64,000 bases of DNA, taken from Streptomyces sp. NBC_00691 (lineage in GTDB: Bacteria; Actinomycetota; Actinomycetes; Streptomycetales; Streptomycetaceae). A program made the translations under genes and the position numbers. The stretch's first letter is position 1. Each line of letters opens with the position of its first letter. The stretch covers positions 2,520,501-2,584,500 of the forward strand of contig NZ_CP109007.1 in NCBI RefSeq assembly GCF_036226665.1. The letters are read 5' to 3'. This document shows positions 16,619-25,478 of this stretch, one piece after another. The notes beneath the pieces were generated by a model that was given only the letters and a program-made list of their open reading frames with translations, was not told the DNA's origin and did no database searches.

Positions 16619-17905
16619 CTACAGGCCCGCGAGCGCCGCCGCCCGCTGGTCCTCGAAGTTCTTCACGTACGCGTCGAAGACCGCGGCGTCCTCGTACTTG
16701 AGCAGCGTCTCGTCGTTGTACCTGAGCGCCGTCGTCGTGTAGGTGTGGCTGCCGGTGAAGACGATCTTCTTGTTCACGCCGCCGTAGTACGTGCCCTCGA
16801 CCAGCAGGTACTTGGTGTGGGAGTCGGAGCCGCCGCGCTTGTCGTTGTCGAGCTGGTGCAGGGTGATGCGGCCCGTGCCCGTCACGGGCCTGGTCAGCCA
16901 GTTGGCCACCTGTCCCATGGGCTTGTCGTCGGCCGTCCAGTTGTCGAGCGACCGGTAGACGATCTCGATGTCGCAGCCTGCGTTCGCGAGTTCCCACAGC
17001 TTCCTGGCCACCTCGGTGCGGGTGATGTGGCCCTGGGCGATGCGGATCTTCGTACGGCCGTCCGCGGTGCCGACGCCCGGGGAGTTCCCCGTGCAGGAGT
17101 CCGGGGTGGCGACCGGCGCCACCGTCGCGAGGATGTTGACGACCGTGTCGGTGGTGGACCGCGGGAAGAAGTAGACCTTCGCCTTGCCCGCCTGGGTGTC
17201 GTGCGCGTACTCCGCGACCTGCGGCGTCTGCCCGGCGGCGGCCGCCGCCAGGTCGTCGAAGTACCCCTGGTACGCGGCGGACAGTTCCGTGTTGCCGACG
17301 ACGGTCAGCGCGTCGTTCCACCAGTCGTCGGTGTCGTTGCTCGTGAGGTTGCCGGAGCCCTGCACCACGACGTCGTCGACGAACACGTCGCCCTTGCCCC
17401 TGGTGCGGGAGAACAGGAAGAACTTGTTGTGGTTGACGTTGTCGTAGGTGCCGTCCGGGTCCGCCTCCGTGGTGCCCGGGTCCAGCGCCAGGCAGGCCTC
17501 CTCCGGCTTGCAGGTCCGCACCCAGGAGCCGGGGCTGCCCGCCGGGTCCGCCAGCCGGGTCTTCAGGGTCTCCAGCCCGGTGGACCTGCTGTCGGCGTCG
17601 ACGACGACCTGGACGGTGACGCCCCTCTTGTGGGCGTCGCCCAGCTTGTTCGCCAGGTACACGGAGTGGAACAGGTACAGGGAGATCCGGATGGACGACC
17701 CGGCCTCCGCGCCGTCGACGAGGCCCGCCAGATGGGAGAGGATCCGCCCCCTGGCGGCGGCGTCGGTGCTGTTGGGGTCGTTGAACACGGCGCCGGTGGT
17801 CACGGCCAGGACCGGTTCCGCCGAGGCCGACGGCGCGACGAGCAGGGACGCGCCGACGGCCAGCACCGTCACGGCGGTTCTGAGCTTGTTCTTGATCGAT
17901 ATCAC
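16619..17905 (-). CDS. Secreted phospholipase D-like protein
   Basis: 428 residues with a Sec signal peptide (residues 1-29, cleavage after PSASA) and two PLD-type half domains. The HxK cores are NHNKFFLFS (about residues 159-167) and SHTKYLLVEG (about 362-371), each followed by an ITS/GSGN-like segment (GSGNLTSND, FTGSHTYTT). The Asp that normally completes HxKxxxxD is Ser in the first motif and Glu in the second, so activity may be altered. It could hydrolyse phosphodiesters in lipids or nucleic acid outside the cell. The start is GTG at 17903-17905, 10 bp after the MFS stop, so it may be co-transcribed. It is convergent with the response regulator. Confidence 0.8.
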   Translation of the reverse strand: MISIKNKLRTAVTVLAVGASLLVAPSASAEPVLAVTTGAVFNDPNSTDAAARGRILSHLAGLVDGAEAGSSIRISLYLFHSVYLANKLGDAHKRGVTVQVVVDADSRSTGLETLKTRLADPAGSPGSWVRTCKPEEACLALDPGTTEADPDGTYDNVNHNKFFLFSRTRGKGDVFVDDVVVQGSGNLTSNDTDDWWNDALTVVGNTELSAAYQGYFDDLAAAAAGQTPQVAEYAHDTQAGKAKVYFFPRSTTDTVVNILATVAPVATPDSCTGNSPGVGTADGRTKIRIAQGHITRTEVARKLWELANAGCDIEIVYRSLDNWTADDKPMGQVANWLTRPVTGTGRITLHQLDNDKRGGSDSHTKYLLVEGTYYGGVNKKIVFTGSHTYTTTALRYNDETLLKYEDAAVFDAYVKNFEDQRAAALAGL

Positions 17906-17915
17906 CGGGGCATTG

Positions 17916-19424
17916 TCACCCGCGGCCGACCACCGTCCTGGCCGGCTTCGGGAGCCACAGGAGCATCAGCACCGCCGCCCCGACGAGGACGCCCGTCGCG
18001 ACGCGGAAGGCCATCGCGTATCCCGGGACCAGCGACGACGGGTCCGCCGCCGCCGAGGTGACGGCGGGGGCGGCCGCCGCGGCGATCGTCGAGAGGACCG
18101 CGAGGCCCAGCGCGCCGCCCATCGTGCGGGAGGTGTTGACCAGCCCCGAGACGAGGCCCGCGTCGGACGGGGCGGCGCTGGAGGTGGCGAGGGCCGCCAG
18201 CGGGGTGGTCGCCAGACCGAGGCCGGCCATCATCAGGATGCCGGGACCCAGGATCGTCCCGAGGAAGGTGCCGTCGGCCGTGAGTGTCGACTGCCAGGCG
18301 AAGCCCGCCGCCCCGACGAGGGCGCCGATGACGGCGAGGTTCCGGGCGCCGACGGCCGGCATCAGGTGCGGGGCGGCCTTGGAGCCCAGGACCACGGCGA
18401 GGGAGCTGGGGACCAGGGCGAGACCGGCCTGGAGCGGGGTGTACGCGAGGACGCTCTGCGCGTAGGTGGTCATGAAGAACCACATGCTGAAGGAGCTCGA
18501 ACCGCACAGCAGGATCGCGACGTTGGCCGCCGACACCGCGCGCGTACGGAAGATGTCCAGCCGCATCAGCGGCTCCGCCGTACGGGCCTCCACCACCACG
18601 AAGACGCCGAGGAGCGCCAGACCGCCGAGGAGGGTGACCAGGGTCGCCGGGGCTGTCCAGCCCGCCTCCTCGGTCTGGACGATGCCGTACGCGAGGGTGG
18701 CGAGCCCCGCGGTGACGAGGACCGCGCCGGGCAGATCGAGGCGGCGCCGGACCCCGCGGGTGCGTGACTCGCGGAGCCAGACCAGGGCGCCCGCGAGGAC
18801 GAGAACCCCGACGGGGACGTTGATGAGCAGGACCCAGCGCCAGGACAGCAGGTCGACGAGGACGCCGCCGACGAAGCCGCCCGCCGCGCCGCCGGCCGCG
18901 CCGACCGCCGTCCAGGTGCCGATGGCCCTGGTGCGGGCGGCTCCGGCGGGCACGGCCGCGGTGATCAGGGTCAGGGTGGCGGGCGAGAGGACGGCCGCGC
19001 CGAGGCCCTGCGCGGCGCGGGCGGCGACGAGTTGCCAGCCCTCCTGGGCGAGCCCGCCCGCGACCGAGGCGGCGGTGAAGAGCCCGAGCCCGAGCAGGAA
19101 CATCGCCTTCCGTCCGTAGAGGTCGGAGGCGCGTCCGCCGAGCAGCATGAAGCCGGCGAAGGCGATGGCGTAGGCGTTGAGGACCCATTGCAGACCGAGC
19201 GCCGAGAGTCCGAGGTCGGTCCGCATCGACGGCAGCGCCACGTTCACGACGGAGACGTCGAGGACGACGAGGAACTGGCCCGCGCAGGCGGTCAGGACGA
19301 CCGCCCAGGCGCGGGGGGTGGGTATGGAGCCGGTGGGGGACGTCGCGGGGGTGGCGGGGGTCGTCCGTACGGAGTCGGAGGCGGAGTCGGTCTGCGGCAT
19401 GAGTGTGATGGTCGCAGACCGCAT
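17916..19424 (-). CDS. DHA2 family MFS drug exporter (14 TM)
   Basis: 502 residues with 14 predicted membrane helices. Motif A is GGRASDLYGRKAMFL in loop 2-3, and the motif C-like segment is AVGAAGGAAGGFVGGVL. EmrB/QacA relatives export drugs or amphiphiles by proton antiport. The start is uncertain: the ATG at 19424 (MRSATITL) has a G-rich run just upstream; the ATG at 19400 (MPQTDSAS) lacks one. It begins 25 bp after the stop of the thiolase gene, so it could be transcribed with the KstR-controlled FadE and thiolase genes, which would make it a lipid- or sterol-responsive exporter. That is inference. Confidence 0.9.
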   Translation of the reverse strand: MRSATITLMPQTDSASDSVRTTPATPATSPTGSIPTPRAWAVVLTACAGQFLVVLDVSVVNVALPSMRTDLGLSALGLQWVLNAYAIAFAGFMLLGGRASDLYGRKAMFLLGLGLFTAASVAGGLAQEGWQLVAARAAQGLGAAVLSPATLTLITAAVPAGAARTRAIGTWTAVGAAGGAAGGFVGGVLVDLLSWRWVLLINVPVGVLVLAGALVWLRESRTRGVRRRLDLPGAVLVTAGLATLAYGIVQTEEAGWTAPATLVTLLGGLALLGVFVVVEARTAEPLMRLDIFRTRAVSAANVAILLCGSSSFSMWFFMTTYAQSVLAYTPLQAGLALVPSSLAVVLGSKAAPHLMPAVGARNLAVIGALVGAAGFAWQSTLTADGTFLGTILGPGILMMAGLGLATTPLAALATSSAAPSDAGLVSGLVNTSRTMGGALGLAVLSTIAAAAAPAVTSAAADPSSLVPGYAMAFRVATGVLVGAAVLMLLWLPKPARTVVGRG

Positions 19425-19449
19425 CCGCCCCGTACATGGGGAGAAGGTC

Positions 19450-20646
19450 CTACGCCTTCCGCAGGAGGGTGACCACCGCCGCCCCGCCGAGGCCGATGTT
19501 GTGCGCGAGCCCGATCCGCGCCCCCGCCACCTGCCGGGCTCCCGCCTCGCCCCGGAGCTGCCAGACGAGTTCGGCCGCCTGTGCCAGTCCCGTCGCGCCG
19601 AGCGGATGGCCCTTGGAGATGAGGCCGCCCGAGGGGTTCACGACCCAGCGGCCGCCGTACGTCGTGGCGCCGGACTCGACGAGTTTGCCGGAGGCGCCCT
19701 CCTCGCACATGCCGAGCGCCTCGTAGGTGAGGAGTTCGTTGATGGAGAAGCAGTCGTGCAGCTCGATCACGTCGACGTCCTCGATGCCGAGCCCGGAGCG
19801 CTCGAACGCCTGCCGGGCGGCGGCCCGGGACATCGGACGGCCGACGGCGTCGATGCAGGAGCCCGAGGCGAAGGACTCCTCGGTGTCGGTGGTCATCGCC
19901 TGCCCGGCGATCTCCACCGCCCGGTCCCGCAGCCCGTGCTCGTCGACGAAGCGCTCGGAGACGACGAGGGCGGCCGCCGCGCCGTCCGAGGTGGGCGAGC
20001 ACTGGAGCTTGGTGAGCGGCCGGTGGACCGTCTTCGCGGCGAGGATCTCGTCGACCGTGTAGACGTCCTGGAACTGGGCTTTGGGGTTGTTCACCGAGTG
20101 CTGGTGGTTCTTGGCGCCGACGGCCGCGAGCTGCACCTCGGTCGTCCCGTACCGCTCCATGTGCTCGCGGGCGGCGTTGCCGAAGATCTGCGCGGTGGGC
20201 GGGCTCGCCTCGAAGCCGTGGCCGGCGGCCATGATCCCGTAGTGCCGGGCGACGGGCGACGTCTTGAAGTCCCCGGCACCGGACCCGCCGCCGAGCGCGC
20301 CGCGGCTCATCTTCTCGAAGCCGAGCGCGAGGACGCAGTCGGCGATGCCGCCCTCGACGAACTGGCGGGCCACCATGAGGGCGGTGGAGCCGGTGGCGCA
20401 GTTGTTGTTGAGGTTGTGGACGGGGATGCCGGAGAGGCCGAGTTCGTAGACGGCGCGCTGTCCGGCGGTGGAGGCCTGGAAGCAGTAGCCGACGGCGGCC
20501 TGCTCCACGCGCGCGTAGGGGACGCCCGCGTCGGCGAGGGCGGCGGTTCCGGCCTCCTTGGCCATGTCCCAGTACTGCCAGTCCCGGGTCTCGGGCTTCT
20601 CGAACCTGGTCGTCCCGACTCCGACGACGTACGCCTTGGTGGTCAT
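19450..20646 (-). CDS. SCPx-type thiolase / lipid-transfer protein (Ltp)
   Basis: 398-residue thiolase-fold protein of the sterol carrier protein X class. The nucleophile is Cys83 in [11 protein letters not shown], with HDCFSINEL and [14 protein letters not shown] (active-site His). The end, [11 protein letters not shown], replaces the usual C-terminal Cys motif, as in other SCPx/Ltp proteins. Members cleave 3-ketoacyl-CoA or catalyse retro-aldol reactions on branched and sterol side chains. It follows the large acyl-CoA dehydrogenase by 12 bp and must be co-transcribed with it from the KstR-like operator at 22896-22909. Confidence 0.9.
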   Translation of the reverse strand: MTTKAYVVGVGTTRFEKPETRDWQYWDMAKEAGTAALADAGVPYARVEQAAVGYCFQASTAGQRAVYELGLSGIPVHNLNNNCATGSTALMVARQFVEGGIADCVLALGFEKMSRGALGGGSGAGDFKTSPVARHYGIMAAGHGFEASPPTAQIFGNAAREHMERYGTTEVQLAAVGAKNHQHSVNNPKAQFQDVYTVDEILAAKTVHRPLTKLQCSPTSDGAAAALVVSERFVDEHGLRDRAVEIAGQAMTTDTEESFASGSCIDAVGRPMSRAAARQAFERSGLGIEDVDVIELHDCFSINELLTYEALGMCEEGASGKLVESGATTYGGRWVVNPSGGLISKGHPLGATGLAQAAELVWQLRGEAGARQVAGARIGLAHNIGLGGAAVVTLLRKA

Positions 20647-20658
20647 CTCGGTTCCCCC

Positions 20659-22884
20659 TCAGTCTCGCGGCAGGCCGAGCAGCCGCTCGGCGACGACATT
20701 GAGCTGTACCTGGGTGGTGCCGCCCGCGATGGTGAGACAGCGGGACATGAGCAGTCCGTGGACGGCCCGTTCGCCGGGGCCCTCGCGCACGGCGCCTTCG
20801 GGGCCGAGGAGTTCGAGGGTGAGTTCGGCGAGTCTCTGCTGGTGGAGGGTCTGGACGAGCTTGCGGACGCTGGCGCCCGCGCCCGGTTCGAGCCCCGACA
20901 CCTGGAGCAGGGTGGTGCGCAGGCCGATGCACGCGAGCGCGTGGGCCTCGGCGAGCAGGGCGCCGATCCGTACCCGTACGGAGCTGTCGACCCGATCCGC
21001 CTGCGCGATGACGGCTTCGAGGCCGGTGTCGAAGGCGACCTGGTCGGCCATGTGGACGCGTTCGTTGCCGAGGGTGTTGCGGGCGACCCGCCAGCCGTCG
21101 TCGACCTCGCCGACGACGGCGTCGGCGGGCAGGATCGCGTCGTCGAACCAGACCTCGTTGAAGAGGGACTCCCCGGTGATCTCCTTGAGCGGCCGGATGT
21201 CGATCCCGGGGGTGTTCCGCATGTCGACGAGGAAGTAGGTGAGGCCCTTGTGCTTGGGGGCGGCCGGGTCGGTGCGGGCGAGCAGGATGCCGTGGTGGGC
21301 CCACTGGGCGGCGCTCGTCCACACCTTCTGGCCGTTGATCCGCCAGCGGCCGTCCTCGGTGCGCTCCGCCCGGGTGCGGAGGGACGCGAGGTCGGAGCCG
21401 GCGCCGGGCTCGGAGAAGAGCTGGCACCAGAGGCGTTCGCCGCGCAGGGTCGGGCCGAGGTGCTCGTCCTGCTGAGCGGGGGTGCCGTGGGCGAGGAGGG
21501 ACGGCACGACCCAGGTGGCGATGCCGAGCCCGGCGACGGTGATCCCGGCCTCGTCCAGTTCCCGCTGGACGGCGAGCTGCTGGAGGGGGCCGGCGCCGAG
21601 TCCGTACGGCTCCGGGAGGTGCGGGGCGGCGTAGCCGGTGGGGGCGAGGGCGCGGCGTGCCGCGGCGGGGTCGAGTCCGGCGGCGGGGGCGACGGCCGCG
21701 CGGGCCGCCGCGCGGTAGGGGTCGGCCTCGGGCGGCAGGTCGAGCCGGAGGCCTCGCCGGACGCCGGCGGCGGCGTGCCGGAGGGCGGCGAGCCGGTGCC
21801 GGTCGCCGGTGCCGAGGAGCTGGCGGGCGACGAGGGCTCGGCGGAGCAGCAGATGGGCGTCGTGCTCCCAGGTGAAGCCGGTGCCGCCGAGGATCTGGAT
21901 GCAGTCCTTGGCGCAGGTGAAGGCGGTGTCGAGGGCGGTGGCGGCGGCGAGCGCGGCGGTGAGGGGGCGGGCGTCGTCGTCCCCGGCGCGGGCGGCGTCC
22001 CAGGTGAGGGCGCGGGCCTGTTCGAGGCGGACGAGCATGTCGGCGCAGAGGTGTTTGACGCCCTGGAACTGTCCGATGGGGCGGCCGAACTGTTCGCGGG
22101 TACGGGCGTGTTCGGCGGCGGTGTCGACGGCTCGGGCGGCGGTGCCGCAGGCGTCGGCGGCGAGGAGGACGGCGGCGAGGTCGTGGACGAGGGCGGTGTC
22201 GAGGGCGAGTTCGCGGGCGGCGGGGACGTGGAGGTCGCGGGCGGTGAGCTCGGCGGTCGGGCGGGTGGGGTCGGCGCTCTCGTGGGGCCGGACGGCGAGG
22301 CCGTCGGTGTCGACGGCGAGCCAGACGGAGCCGTCGGCGGTGGCGGCGCGCAGGATGACGAGATCGGCCTGGGCGCCGCCGAGGACGGGGGGTGCGGTGC
22401 CGTCGAGGAGGTGGCCGTCGGTGGTGCGGACGGCGGTGAGGGTGCCGGGACGACCGCGGTCGTCGCCGCCGGGGCCGCCGCTGTCGGGACCGGTGTCGGC
22501 GGTGGCCCCGGTCCCGCCGAAGGCCACGGCCCCGATCCGCTCCCCCCGCGCGAGGGCGGCGGCGAGTTCCCCGTTCCCGGCGCGGCGGAGCAGCTCGGCG
22601 GCGAGGACGGAGGGCAGATAGGGCCCTGGCAGGAGGGCCCGGGCGGCCTCCTCCACGACCACGACGAGGTCCCCGAGGTCGCCGCCGCCTCCCCCGTACT
22701 CCTCGGGAAGGTGCGGCCCGAGGAGTCCCTGTCCGGCGGCGGCGTCCCAGTAGGCGGGCCGTCCGGTGGCGGTGCCGGGGACGTCCAGGTGCTTGCGGAC
22801 CTCCTCGGGCGGTACGGCGCGGTGGAGCCAGCCCCGGACGGATCGGGCGAGCTCCCGCTGTTCGTGCGTGATGGCGATGCCCAT
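20659..22884 (-). CDS. fadE34: Double-length acyl-CoA dehydrogenase (FadE34-like)
   Basis: 741 residues made of two fused acyl-CoA dehydrogenase folds. The N-terminal half (about 1-360) contains ILGGTGFTWEHDAHL. The C-terminal half (about 390-741) contains FSEPGAGSDLASLR, FNEVWFDDA and the closing GGTTQVQLNVVAERLLGL. This architecture is that of M. tuberculosis FadE34 (ChsE3), an FAD enzyme oxidising C5 sterol side-chain CoA thioesters and encoded beside kstR there. The position equivalent to the usual catalytic Glu near the C-terminus reads as Gly, so only one half may be active. The ATG at 22884 (MGIAITHEQ) is preferred; upstream codons cross the operator. Confidence 0.87.
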   Translation of the reverse strand: MGIAITHEQRELARSVRGWLHRAVPPEEVRKHLDVPGTATGRPAYWDAAAGQGLLGPHLPEEYGGGGGDLGDLVVVVEEAARALLPGPYLPSVLAAELLRRAGNGELAAALARGERIGAVAFGGTGATADTGPDSGGPGGDDRGRPGTLTAVRTTDGHLLDGTAPPVLGGAQADLVILRAATADGSVWLAVDTDGLAVRPHESADPTRPTAELTARDLHVPAARELALDTALVHDLAAVLLAADACGTAARAVDTAAEHARTREQFGRPIGQFQGVKHLCADMLVRLEQARALTWDAARAGDDDARPLTAALAAATALDTAFTCAKDCIQILGGTGFTWEHDAHLLLRRALVARQLLGTGDRHRLAALRHAAAGVRRGLRLDLPPEADPYRAAARAAVAPAAGLDPAAARRALAPTGYAAPHLPEPYGLGAGPLQQLAVQRELDEAGITVAGLGIATWVVPSLLAHGTPAQQDEHLGPTLRGERLWCQLFSEPGAGSDLASLRTRAERTEDGRWRINGQKVWTSAAQWAHHGILLARTDPAAPKHKGLTYFLVDMRNTPGIDIRPLKEITGESLFNEVWFDDAILPADAVVGEVDDGWRVARNTLGNERVHMADQVAFDTGLEAVIAQADRVDSSVRVRIGALLAEAHALACIGLRTTLLQVSGLEPGAGASVRKLVQTLHQQRLAELTLELLGPEGAVREGPGERAVHGLLMSRCLTIAGGTTQVQLNVVAERLLGLPRD

Positions 22885-22895
22885 GCGCGGAAGAC

Positions 22896-22909
22896 TAGAA
22901 CACGTTCCA
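22896..22909. promoter_or_regulatory. KstR-type operator upstream of fadE34-like gene
   Basis: TAGAACACGTTCCA matches TnnAACnnGTTnnA at all eight fixed positions. It starts only 11 bp before the start codon, a position expected to block transcription or lie over a short leader. Confidence 0.82.
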
Positions 22910-22910
22910 T

Positions 22911-22927
22911 TCTGACGGAAGGTCAGA
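22911..22927. promoter_or_regulatory. Palindrome TCTGAC-GGAAG-GTCAGA (second operator type)
   Basis: Inverted repeat directly abutting the KstR-like site. Its core CTGACGGAAGGTCAG differs from the recurring CTGACGGTACGTCAG at two positions. Confidence 0.6.
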
Positions 22928-22988
22928 TACGGAGCGGAATCCCGCCCCCCGCATGACGACACCCCGTGTCCAGTACGGCTTGACCTTG

Positions 22989-23014
22989 CAGATGTCAGCT
23001 CAAAGCTGCATCTG
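22989..23014. repeat. Imperfect inverted repeat in intergenic region
   Basis: CAGATG ... AGCT caa AGCT g CATCTG, between the acyl-CoA dehydrogenase promoter and the MerR terminator. The flanks contain recurring CTTGCAG, CTTGTG and CTTGTC words. No function is assigned. Confidence 0.4.
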
Positions 23015-23060
23015 ATCTTGCAGTGGTCCAAGTGACCTTGTGTCAAGGGGTCTTGTCGAT

Positions 23061-23106
23061 CGCTCCGAGCCCTCGCGGCGTGATCGAAGCCGCGAGGATC
23101 GGAGCG
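23061..23106 (-). terminator. Hairpin terminator of the MerR gene
   Basis: Long two-part stem (CGCTCCGA and CCTCGCGGC pairing with GCCGCGAGG and TCGGAGCG) with a nine-base loop, 17 bp past the MerR stop. Confidence 0.75.
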
Positions 23107-23122
23107 ACCGTCAGGCGTGGGA

Positions 23123-24076
23123 CTACTGCACGCGGGACTGCTGCGGGGTGTGAGAGCGCAGGGCTTCTGTGAACCACGTGAACACCGGTGCCAGGCTGGG
23201 CGGGGCAGGCCATCCGTTGATGACGGCCAGCAGGTGCCAGTAGCGTTCCGCGCGGGGGTCGCCGGCGATCTCCAGGCGTGTCAGCAGCCAGTGGCGCAAG
23301 TCGGCGTCGTCGGCGCGGCTGAAGGTCTGCGCGTAACGGGCGGTGAGGGCGTCGATGATGGGTGCTGCCTCGGCCGAGGCCGGATCGATGCCGTCATCGA
23401 GCGCGCGGCCGACGCTGTCGCGGACGGTCTCGGTGAGGTCGTGGTGCAAGCCGGTGACATCGCCTTGGGCGCGCTCGGCTGCCTGGTACTCCGCCATGCG
23501 GCGGACGGCGGCGCGGAAGTCGGGGTCCTGGGTGAGTTCGGCGAGTTCCACCCAGGCCTCGACCTGGTGGGGTTCGGGGTCGTCCGGCAGTTCGGGCATG
23601 GCCGAGCGCATCATGTCGACGAAGTCGGCGTTGGCGTCGAACCCGCCGAAGGTGTCGTCGATGAAGTCGGTGATGAGGCGCCGGCGTTCGTCATCGGAGA
23701 GCTTGGCAAGCTTGTGCATGAGGTCCATTTCCTCGGGGGTGGAGTCCCGTTTGGCCACCGCTCGCAGCACCGCGCGCCGCAGTCGGAGCGTGCGGATCTG
23801 CACCTCCAGGGCGTCGGCGTGTGCAGCCGCGACCTCGGGCACCGAAATCTCGCGGTCCAGCACCTGCCGGATTACAGCAAGGTCGAGCCCCAGGTCACGC
23901 AGGGTGCGCACCAGATCCAGGCGCGCCAGTGCGCCGATGTCATAGAGACGGTAGCCAGCCGGGCTGCGGTCCGTCGGCGGCACGATTCCGGTGTCGGAGT
24001 AGAACCGAATGGTCTTGACCGTCAGCCCGGTCCGCCGGGCCAGGGCCCCGATCGTGAAGAGCGTGTCGCCGTCCAT
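23123..24076 (-). CDS. MerR family transcriptional regulator with long effector domain
   Basis: 317 residues. Residues about 5-75 are a MerR winged helix-turn-helix (TIGALARRTGLTVKTIRFYSDTGIVPP ... GYRLYDIGALARLDLVRTLRDLG), and a dimerisation coiled coil follows to about 125. The remaining about 190 residues form an unassigned C-terminal domain, probably ligand sensing. No cysteine pair for metal binding is visible, so it is not a classical metal sensor. The ATG is at 24076. A MerR-style operator (CTCCC-N5-GGGAG) lies just upstream, so autoregulation is likely. GC content and codon use are slightly less biased than in neighbours, and it opens a patch of accessory genes. Confidence 0.88.
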   Translation of the reverse strand: MDGDTLFTIGALARRTGLTVKTIRFYSDTGIVPPTDRSPAGYRLYDIGALARLDLVRTLRDLGLDLAVIRQVLDREISVPEVAAAHADALEVQIRTLRLRRAVLRAVAKRDSTPEEMDLMHKLAKLSDDERRRLITDFIDDTFGGFDANADFVDMMRSAMPELPDDPEPHQVEAWVELAELTQDPDFRAAVRRMAEYQAAERAQGDVTGLHHDLTETVRDSVGRALDDGIDPASAEAAPIIDALTARYAQTFSRADDADLRHWLLTRLEIAGDPRAERYWHLLAVINGWPAPPSLAPVFTWFTEALRSHTPQQSRVQ

Positions 24077-24092
24077 GCCTGCACCTTCATGC

Positions 24093-24107
24093 CTCCCCCT
24101 ACGGGAG
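24093..24107 (-). promoter_or_regulatory. MerR-type operator/promoter
   Basis: CTCCC-cctac-GGGAG inverted repeat 17-31 bp upstream of the MerR start. On the minus strand it is flanked by TTGAGT on the 5' side, consistent with a long-spacer MerR promoter in which the operator sits between the -35 and -10 boxes. Confidence 0.6.
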
Positions 24108-24354
24108 ACTCAAGCCCAGTCTCCCCGCTGGTGATTCCACCCCACTGGGTCGCCAATCCACAGGTCTTGACAAGCACTCGCCGACGAGAACGACTCCGGC
24201 CTGCCGCACCGACGCCCGGAAAGTGCAAGACCGACTGACACACTTCGGGGCCGCCGGACGTCACTGCAACGTCGAGTGGGAAGGGACAGCCCGGCCCGCG
24301 GGTCGCCCCCTGTGGCAGCATCGACACGGGGAAGGACCGTACGCAGGGGGGAAC

Positions 24355-24936
24355 ATGGGCGCGAGCTGGACAGCACTGCTGATCGCGATGGTCGGCGTGG
24401 CGGGGACACTGGGAGCCGCTCTTCTGACGCAGAGCCGCGCGGACCGCACCAAGCGCATGGAGCTGCAGGCCGCCGCCGAGCAGCGGCGCGAGGAGCGCGG
24501 TCACGCCGAGGAACTGCTCCGGGCGGAGCAGGCCCGGCAGGGGCAGCGCGAGAGCCTGGAGCGCCGGCGCACCTGCTACATCAGGCTGAACACCGCCGCG
24601 CGCCAGTACCTGACGGAGATGACCAACCACCTTCACGCGCTGGGGCGCGGCGAGGACGACGCCGCGTCCCTGGAGAACCTGGAGGCGGCCAGGCTGGCCT
24701 ACCGGGACAGCTACGCCGAGTCCCAGATGATCGTCCCGGACGTGGTGTCGCGCTCCACCAGCGCGGCCAAGCAGCGCTTGAACGAGGCCTACGGGAAGCT
24801 CCGGAAGTACGCGGAGGACCCTGCGGCGTACGCGGAGGAACTGACGACGATGAAAGCGGACCTCCACAAGGACGTCTGGCCCTACGTGGGGGCGATGAAG
24901 AAGGCCATGCGCGCGGACCTGGGCGTCGAGGACTGA
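24355..24936 (+). CDS. Membrane-anchored coiled-coil hypothetical protein
   Basis: 193 residues. An N-terminal membrane helix (about residues 5-25, SWTALLIAMVGVAGTLGAAL) is followed by a strongly charged coiled coil (residues 30-70, rich in Glu, Arg, Gln and Ala) and a helical C-terminal domain. The topology suggests a single-span protein with a cytoplasmic helical bundle. A good ribosome-binding site (CAGGGGGG) precedes the ATG at 24355. Similar small single-TM proteins are common and unassigned in Streptomyces. Function unknown. Confidence 0.7.
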   Translation: MGASWTALLIAMVGVAGTLGAALLTQSRADRTKRMELQAAAEQRREERGHAEELLRAEQARQGQRESLERRRTCYIRLNTAARQYLTEMTNHLHALGRGEDDAASLENLEAARLAYRDSYAESQMIVPDVVSRSTSAAKQRLNEAYGKLRKYAEDPAAYAEELTTMKADLHKDVWPYVGAMKKAMRADLGVED

Positions 24937-25054
24937 GCGGGCCGTCGCCCGGGACCCGCGGCGCAGGAGCCGGACGCCGGAACGGCGTTGTCAGTGGCGC
25001 CTGCCACTCTGTCGGTACAGCGGAACGACCGAGCACGGAGAGAGCGAGCACGCC

Positions 25055-25477
25055 ATGGGCACCTGGGACATCGGCCCCTTCGACAACGACACCGCCGCCG
25101 ACTTCTCGTACCGGGTGGACGAGGCCCCTGCGGAGAAGAAGGCGGAGGTGCTGCGCACGGCGTTCCGCGACGTGATCGAGACCGGCGACGACTACCTGGA
25201 CGCGGACCTGGCGGACGAGGCCATCGCGTCGGCGGCCCTGCTCGCGGCCCAGTGCCCCGGCGGGGACCCCGTCACCACCTCGTACGCCCCGAAGGACCCC
25301 CTGCCGCCCCTCCCGGCCGACCTGCGCCCGCAGGCCGTCACGGCCCTGGACAGGATCCTCACCGAGCCCTCCGAACTCCTTGAACTCTGGGAGGAGTCGG
25401 ACGGCGAGGAGTGGAAGGCGGTCGTACGGAAGCTGCGGGCCGTCCTGGACGGCGCGGACACGGGGGCGGGCTCCTGA
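25055..25477 (+). CDS. DUF4259 domain protein
   Basis: 140 residues. The N-terminus MGTWDIGPFDNDTAADF is the hallmark of DUF4259, a small cytoplasmic family often found beside other mobile or immunity-like small genes. The rest is acidic and helical. The ATG at 25055 has GGAGAG upstream. It is convergent with the next gene, leaving a one-base gap. Function unknown. Confidence 0.85.
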   Translation: MGTWDIGPFDNDTAADFSYRVDEAPAEKKAEVLRTAFRDVIETGDDYLDADLADEAIASAALLAAQCPGGDPVTTSYAPKDPLPPLPADLRPQAVTALDRILTEPSELLELWEESDGEEWKAVVRKLRAVLDGADTGAGS

Positions 25478-25478
25478 G

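Noticed and set aside
19177..22956. 1259-codon plus-strand ORF
   Set aside because: It is antisense to the MFS, thiolase and acyl-CoA dehydrogenase genes. Composition is Gly/Ala/Glu/Val with no domain, an artefact of GC-rich third positions.
22928..23060. Attachment site for an integrated element
   Set aside because: The short repeats have no partner at the far end of the accessory patch, and no integrase or tRNA is present.
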